Source of the DNA: Desulfosporosinus sp. UBA4726
Lineage (GTDB): Bacteria > Bacillota > Desulfitobacteriia > Desulfitobacteriales > Desulfitobacteriaceae
Length of the DNA stretch: 8,266 bases
Reading direction: 5' to 3'
Assembly (NCBI GenBank): GCA_002404215.1
Contig: DHJG01000150.1
Location: 5,774 to 14,039 of the forward strand
How positions within the stretch are numbered: position 1 is the stretch's first letter; each line of letters starts with the position of its first letter. Of the stretch, positions 5,544 through 8,266 are shown one piece after another. The translations under genes were made by a program, and so were the position numbers. Below the pieces are notes generated by a model. That model worked only from the letters and a program-made list of their open reading frames with translations, did no database searches and was not told where the DNA came from.

Positions 5544-6155
5544 ATGAAGAAATTTCGTTTTTATCTAGACTTCGAAAAAGAAGAAATATGGCTTAATGAA
5601 ATGGCAAGACAGGGATGGGGACTAACTAGAAAATCTTTATGGTATGAGTTTCGCAAAGTAGTTCCCAATGATGCAACTATAAAAATTGATTATCACACTT
5701 TTAAAACAAAGAACGATTTTGAAGATTACTGTACACTTTTTGAAGATAGCGGATGGGAGCATATTGCTGGCACAAAAACATCTGGCACACAGTACTTTTA
5801 TAAAAGCAGTTCAAGTAGTGATGGTGATATTTTTTCCGACATTCCTTCTAAAGCAGCAAGATATAAAAGGTTATCAAAGGTATGGCTATCAATAGCAATA
5901 TCCTATTTCCCGATTTCTGTAGCATTAGTTTCAACCAATCCTATTAATATTTCTGCCTTAGTGAATCCAAAATTATTGTATTATACCCCAGGTTTATGGG
6001 ACAAGACAGGGTCGTATTTTTTGAGGGCATTCCTGATTGAGACACCTTTTGCAATAATGAGAGGGTTTACATGGCTTCTTTTTCCCGCTTTAATTATTTT
6101 ATATCTTATTTTTGCGGTAAAGGCAGAAAAAAATTATCGGAAAACAAATGGTTGA
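5544..6155 (+). CDS. DUF2812 domain membrane protein
   Basis: A 203-residue protein. The N-terminal soluble part (about 1-90) has the DUF2812 look: KFRFYLDFEKEEIWLNEMA, a Gly-Trp-rich turn (QGWGL), YEFRK, then DYHTFK and SGWEHI, ending in a Tyr-Phe-Tyr strand. A serine-rich linker (88-92) leads to two membrane helices, about 113-130 and 172-192, with a loop of about 40 residues between them and a basic C-terminus. Molecular function is not established for the family. Start ATG with GGAGGT at 5532-5537, six bases upstream. It is the second gene of the PadR operon and presumably the regulator's target. The GNAT remnant follows 90 bases later with its own ribosome binding site; no terminator is seen between them. 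Confidence 0.88.
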   Translation: MKKFRFYLDFEKEEIWLNEMARQGWGLTRKSLWYEFRKVVPNDATIKIDYHTFKTKNDFEDYCTLFEDSGWEHIAGTKTSGTQYFYKSSSSSDGDIFSDIPSKAARYKRLSKVWLSIAISYFPISVALVSTNPINISALVNPKLLYYTPGLWDKTGSYFLRAFLIETPFAIMRGFTWLLFPALIILYLIFAVKAEKNYRKTNG

Positions 6156-6245
6156 TGAGAATTTTTATAGGCTATTATATCGCCAAATGATTTAATTAAA
6201 GGGATAAATAAGCTTAATCCATAAAATCCAAAAGGAGAAGTAAGC

Positions 6246-6721
6246 ATGGATATAACAATAAGAGAAGCTATCATTGAGGATTATGAGGAGTTATGTAGGG
6301 TTTATACTGAACTGGATGAATATCATAGATCCAATCATCCAGAACTCTTTATAAAACCAGAGGATTATGCTAGGGCAAAAGAGTATATATCAGAAATTAT
6401 TGATGATAAGAATAAAGCTCTTCTTGTTGCTATAATGGAGTCAAAAATTATTGGTTTTGCAGAATGTAATGTATTAAAGTCATCCAATTTTCCCATTATT
6501 AAAAAAAGGGAATGGATGCAATTAGATAGTATTGTAGTAAGGGAAGATTATCAGAATTGCCACGTAGCTTCTTTCTTTTAGCAAAGGTGATCGAATGGGC
6601 AAAATCTAAAGAAATCGATAGAGTTGAGTTGAAAGTTTATTCCTTTAATAGAAATGCTATTAAATTTTATTCTGGAAAAGGTTTCAAAGAATTGAATAGA
6701 ATGATGTATTTAAACTTCTAA
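6246..6721 (+). pseudogene. GNAT-family N-acetyltransferase, frameshifted
   Basis: The intact protein would be about 158 residues, a normal GNAT size. The first frame gives 111 residues from ITIREAIIEDYEELCRVY, through ALLVAIMESKIIGFAECNV, to motif A (MQLDSIVVREDYQNC), and stops at TAG 6579-6581. The next frame, from about 6563, continues the fold without a gap: FLLAKVIEWAKSKEIDRVEL, then VYSFNRNAIKFYSGKGF (motif B) and MMYLNF, stop 6719-6721. A one-base deletion near 6560-6566 explains both. The acetyl-CoA-binding motif A also has His106 where a glycine (Q/RxxGxG/A) is expected, consistent with decay. The ribosome binding site (AAGGAGA, 6232-6238) is intact. A sequencing error is the main alternative; the substrate is unknown. 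Confidence 0.8.
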
Positions 6722-6782
6722 CTTTTTGCTGTTACATGTTTGTAATCTTATGAGAAGTAGGGGTATTTTGTGAGGTGATGGA

Positions 6783-7322
6783 GTGAAGTCAATAGCAAAT
6801 TATATCTCAATTACGAGAATATTTCTTGCCCTTACATTGGCTTTGGTAAAACCATTAAGTATAGCTTTTTTTGCAATCTATCTGGTTTGTGGAATTAGTG
6901 ATGTTTTTGATGGATATATAGCAAGAAAAACTAACACCGCAAGTAAATTGGGCGAAAAAATTGACTCTGTCGCAGATTTGATAATGGTGGTTGTACTGAT
7001 GATTGTACTATATCCAATCATCGATCTAGCAGTCCAAATTATTGCTTGGATAGTTATCATTGGAATAATCAGAGCAGTGTCAATGATGGTGGTATTTGTA
7101 AAGTATAAGACTTTCGTGATACTTCATACTTATGGGAATAAGATTACAGGGCTCGTGCTGTTTGCGTTTCCACTATTGCTTGCTTTTGTCCAATCAGATA
7201 GGCTGATGTATATAATTTGTGTGGTTGCAAGTATTTCTTCTATTGAGGAATTATTCATTCATCTAGCGTCAGATAAGTTGCGGACAAATAGGAAAAGCAT
7301 ATTCACAAAAATTAAGAATTAG
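6783..7322 (+). CDS. CDP-alcohol phosphatidyltransferase family membrane enzyme
   Basis: Enzymes of this family transfer a phosphatidyl group from a CDP-linked lipid to an alcohol at the membrane. The full signature is present: Asp40-x2-Asp43-Gly44-x2-Ala47-Arg48-x8-Gly57-x3-Asp61-x3-Asp65, with all metal-binding aspartates. The 179-residue length and four to five hydrophobic segments fit a PgsA-like enzyme, and the opening NYISITRIFLAL matches the usual PgsA start. The substrate (glycerol phosphate or another alcohol) cannot be fixed. It starts at GTG 6783 with GAGGTG (6772-6777) five bases upstream; the nearby ATG at 6778 reads straight into a stop. Its stop codon overlaps that of ung on the other strand by four bases, with no terminator between the convergent genes. 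It is probably not the housekeeping pgsA, which is often about 180-195 residues too, so this is uncertain. Confidence 0.85.
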   Translation: MKSIANYISITRIFLALTLALVKPLSIAFFAIYLVCGISDVFDGYIARKTNTASKLGEKIDSVADLIMVVVLMIVLYPIIDLAVQIIAWIVIIGIIRAVSMMVVFVKYKTFVILHTYGNKITGLVLFAFPLLLAFVQSDRLMYIICVVASISSIEELFIHLASDKLRTNRKSIFTKIKN

Positions 7323-7984
7323 TCTATTTGCCAGTCTAGGGGCTTTCGATTATTAGCGCTTAAGAAATTATTTGCTTTAGAAAAGGGTTTACTTCCAAAG
7401 AACCCTCGACTTGCCGATAAAGGACTGGGATGTGCCGACTCAAGGATCAAATGCTTAGGATTGGTAATTAACACTTTCTTAGAACGGGCATTATTGCCCC
7501 ATAATATAAATACCACGGGATCGGTTTTCTGATTAACTAACGAGATGATTTTGTCCGTGAAAATTTCCCAGCCTTTGTTTTGATGAGAATTGGGCTTTCC
7601 GGCTTCAACCGTCAGGGATGTATTGAGGAGTAGTACCCCTTGCTCAGCCCATTTTACAAGAGAGCCATGGTTGGGTATAGAGCAACCTAAGTCAGATTGC
7701 AATTCTTTAAAAATATTTTGCAGGGATCTGGGGAAAGGTACTCCAATATTTACGGAAAAGCTCAGCCCCATTCCTTGCCCAATAGTGGGATAGGGGTCTT
7801 GTCCTAAGATGACCGTCTTCGTATTTTCATAGGACGTATAAACCAAAGCATTAAACACATCGTCCTTTTTAGGGAAGATGTTTTTTTGCTTATACTCAGT
7901 TTTAACCCATTCTAGCAATTTAAGATAGTAGTCCTTTTTGATCTCATCATCAAGCAAATTTTTCCAGTCAGTTTGGACTGCCAT
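7319..7984 (-). CDS. ung: Uracil-DNA glycosylase (family 1)
   Basis: Ung removes uracil from DNA as the first step of base-excision repair. At 221 residues it is a full-length family 1 enzyme. Catalytic features are present: GQDPY with Asp63 (general base), Phe76 for stacking (GLSFSV), LLLNTSLTVEAGKPNSHQ with Asn121 for uracil recognition, LWGNNAR, and SAHPSPLSASRGFFGSKPF with His185, which grips DNA and stabilises the leaving uracil. One oddity is that the motif usually reading GQDPYHGPGQ reads GQDPYPTIGQ here: the histidine after the tyrosine is proline, and the two following residues also differ. The ATG at 7984 has only a weak ribosome binding site (GTGGG). It converges on the phospholipid enzyme gene and diverges from sbcD, another repair gene. 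Confidence 0.96.
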   Translation of the reverse strand: MAVQTDWKNLLDDEIKKDYYLKLLEWVKTEYKQKNIFPKKDDVFNALVYTSYENTKTVILGQDPYPTIGQGMGLSFSVNIGVPFPRSLQNIFKELQSDLGCSIPNHGSLVKWAEQGVLLLNTSLTVEAGKPNSHQNKGWEIFTDKIISLVNQKTDPVVFILWGNNARSKKVLITNPKHLILESAHPSPLSASRGFFGSKPFSKANNFLSANNRKPLDWQID

Positions 7985-8204
7985 TCGTATACACCCACTT
8001 CACAAATAAATTGTATCTCTTCCTAGTATTCAACTTAATTAGACAAACTCCTTTCAATAACCAATATAGCAATATAGTACAGCAACTATGGGAGTAGACA
8101 ACCCTTTAGTAAATATTTCTAGTAATGCCCACAGCTTTTTGTCTAGGACATGCACTATAATGAGAAGATTAGAAGATATAAAGTGAAAAGGGGCGGGGTT
8201 ATCC
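7985..8204. promoter_or_regulatory. Divergent ung-sbcD intergenic region
   Basis: 220 bases between divergent repair genes. For sbcD there is a good -10, TATAAT (8156-8161), but no clear -35 at 17 bases. The leader is purine-rich with the short repeat AGAAGAT at 8163-8169 and 8171-8177, and a strong ribosome binding site at 8186-8198. For ung (minus strand) a possible -35 TTGTCT with TACTAT 16 bases on lies around 8075-8102; it is weak. An 8-base tandem repeat (CAATATAG, 8062-8077) is present. No gene, SOS box or terminator was recognised. Confidence 0.4.
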
Positions 8205-8266
8205 ATGCGAATCTTACATACCTCAGATTGGCACCTTGGCCGTATGCTTGAAGGGCGAAGCCGAAT
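8205..8266 (+). CDS. sbcD: Exonuclease SbcD (Mre11-like), first 20 codons
   Basis: SbcD is the nuclease subunit of the SbcCD complex, which cuts hairpins and DNA ends during repair and replication. Only the start is visible: MRILHTSDWHLGRMLEGRSR. This is the typical SbcD opening with phosphodiesterase motif I (Asp8-x-His10) that binds the catalytic metal. The ATG at 8205 follows AAAAGGGGCGGGG (8186-8198) at a normal distance. sbcC is expected beyond the right edge but cannot be seen. Confidence 0.9.
   Translation, partial: MRILHTSDWHLGRMLEGRSR

Noticed and set aside
5686..5895. Plus-strand frame inside the DUF2812 gene
   Set aside because: Out-of-frame shadow with no start signal.
6878..7060. 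Minus-strand frame opposite the CDP-alcohol phosphatidyltransferase
   Set aside because: Shadow of a gene carrying a complete catalytic signature.
7310..7330. Possible bidirectional terminator between the convergent genes
   Set aside because: The stop codons overlap by four bases and no stem is visible around them.
7590..7793. Plus-strand frame opposite ung
   Set aside because: Shadow of a clearly conserved gene.
8062..8077. Tandem CAATATAG repeat
   Set aside because: Only two copies of eight bases in AT-rich DNA; could easily be chance and is not a CRISPR-like array.

Overview
This window looks like a chromosomal segment of a low-GC Gram-positive bacterium (Bacillota). The reasons are AT-rich intergenic DNA, strong GGAGG-type ribosome binding sites, sigma-A-like promoters, and two small PadR regulators, one paired with a DUF2812 membrane protein. 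The mix resembles spore-forming Clostridia such as Desulfitobacterium or Desulfosporosinus. That placement is a guess from gene style, not a measured match.

Left part (1-1990, minus strand): the N-terminal 391 residues of dihydroxy-acid dehydratase (ilvD), running off the left edge. Upstream is a GntR/FadR-type regulator with an FCD domain. A palindrome overlaps the predicted -10 of ilvD, so the regulator may control it.

Middle part (about 2040-6780): this looks accessory. It holds a PadR gene under a large nested dyad and a membrane-anchored protein of unknown function. Next come, on the minus strand, a ferritin-like diiron protein and a polytopic membrane protein. These are followed by a decayed cupin gene and a 61-base hairpin element with perfect 16-bp arms. 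A second PadR gene, with a clear sigma-A promoter and an 11-bp dyad, precedes a DUF2812 membrane protein, and a frameshifted GNAT acetyltransferase follows. Two genes here are broken, and the gene after the first PadR appears rearranged at its start, so this stretch has been turning over.

Right part (6783-8266): a CDP-alcohol phosphatidyltransferase (plus) converges on uracil-DNA glycosylase (minus), with their stop codons overlapping. Divergent from ung, the first 20 codons of sbcD (nuclease subunit) run off the right edge. ung and sbcD are both DNA-repair genes.

There are no tRNA, rRNA, CRISPR or transposase genes. I found no clear multi-gene novel system. The most unusual items are the PadR regulatory dyads, the 61-base hairpin element, the scar-like junction after the first PadR, and the unassigned membrane-anchored protein.
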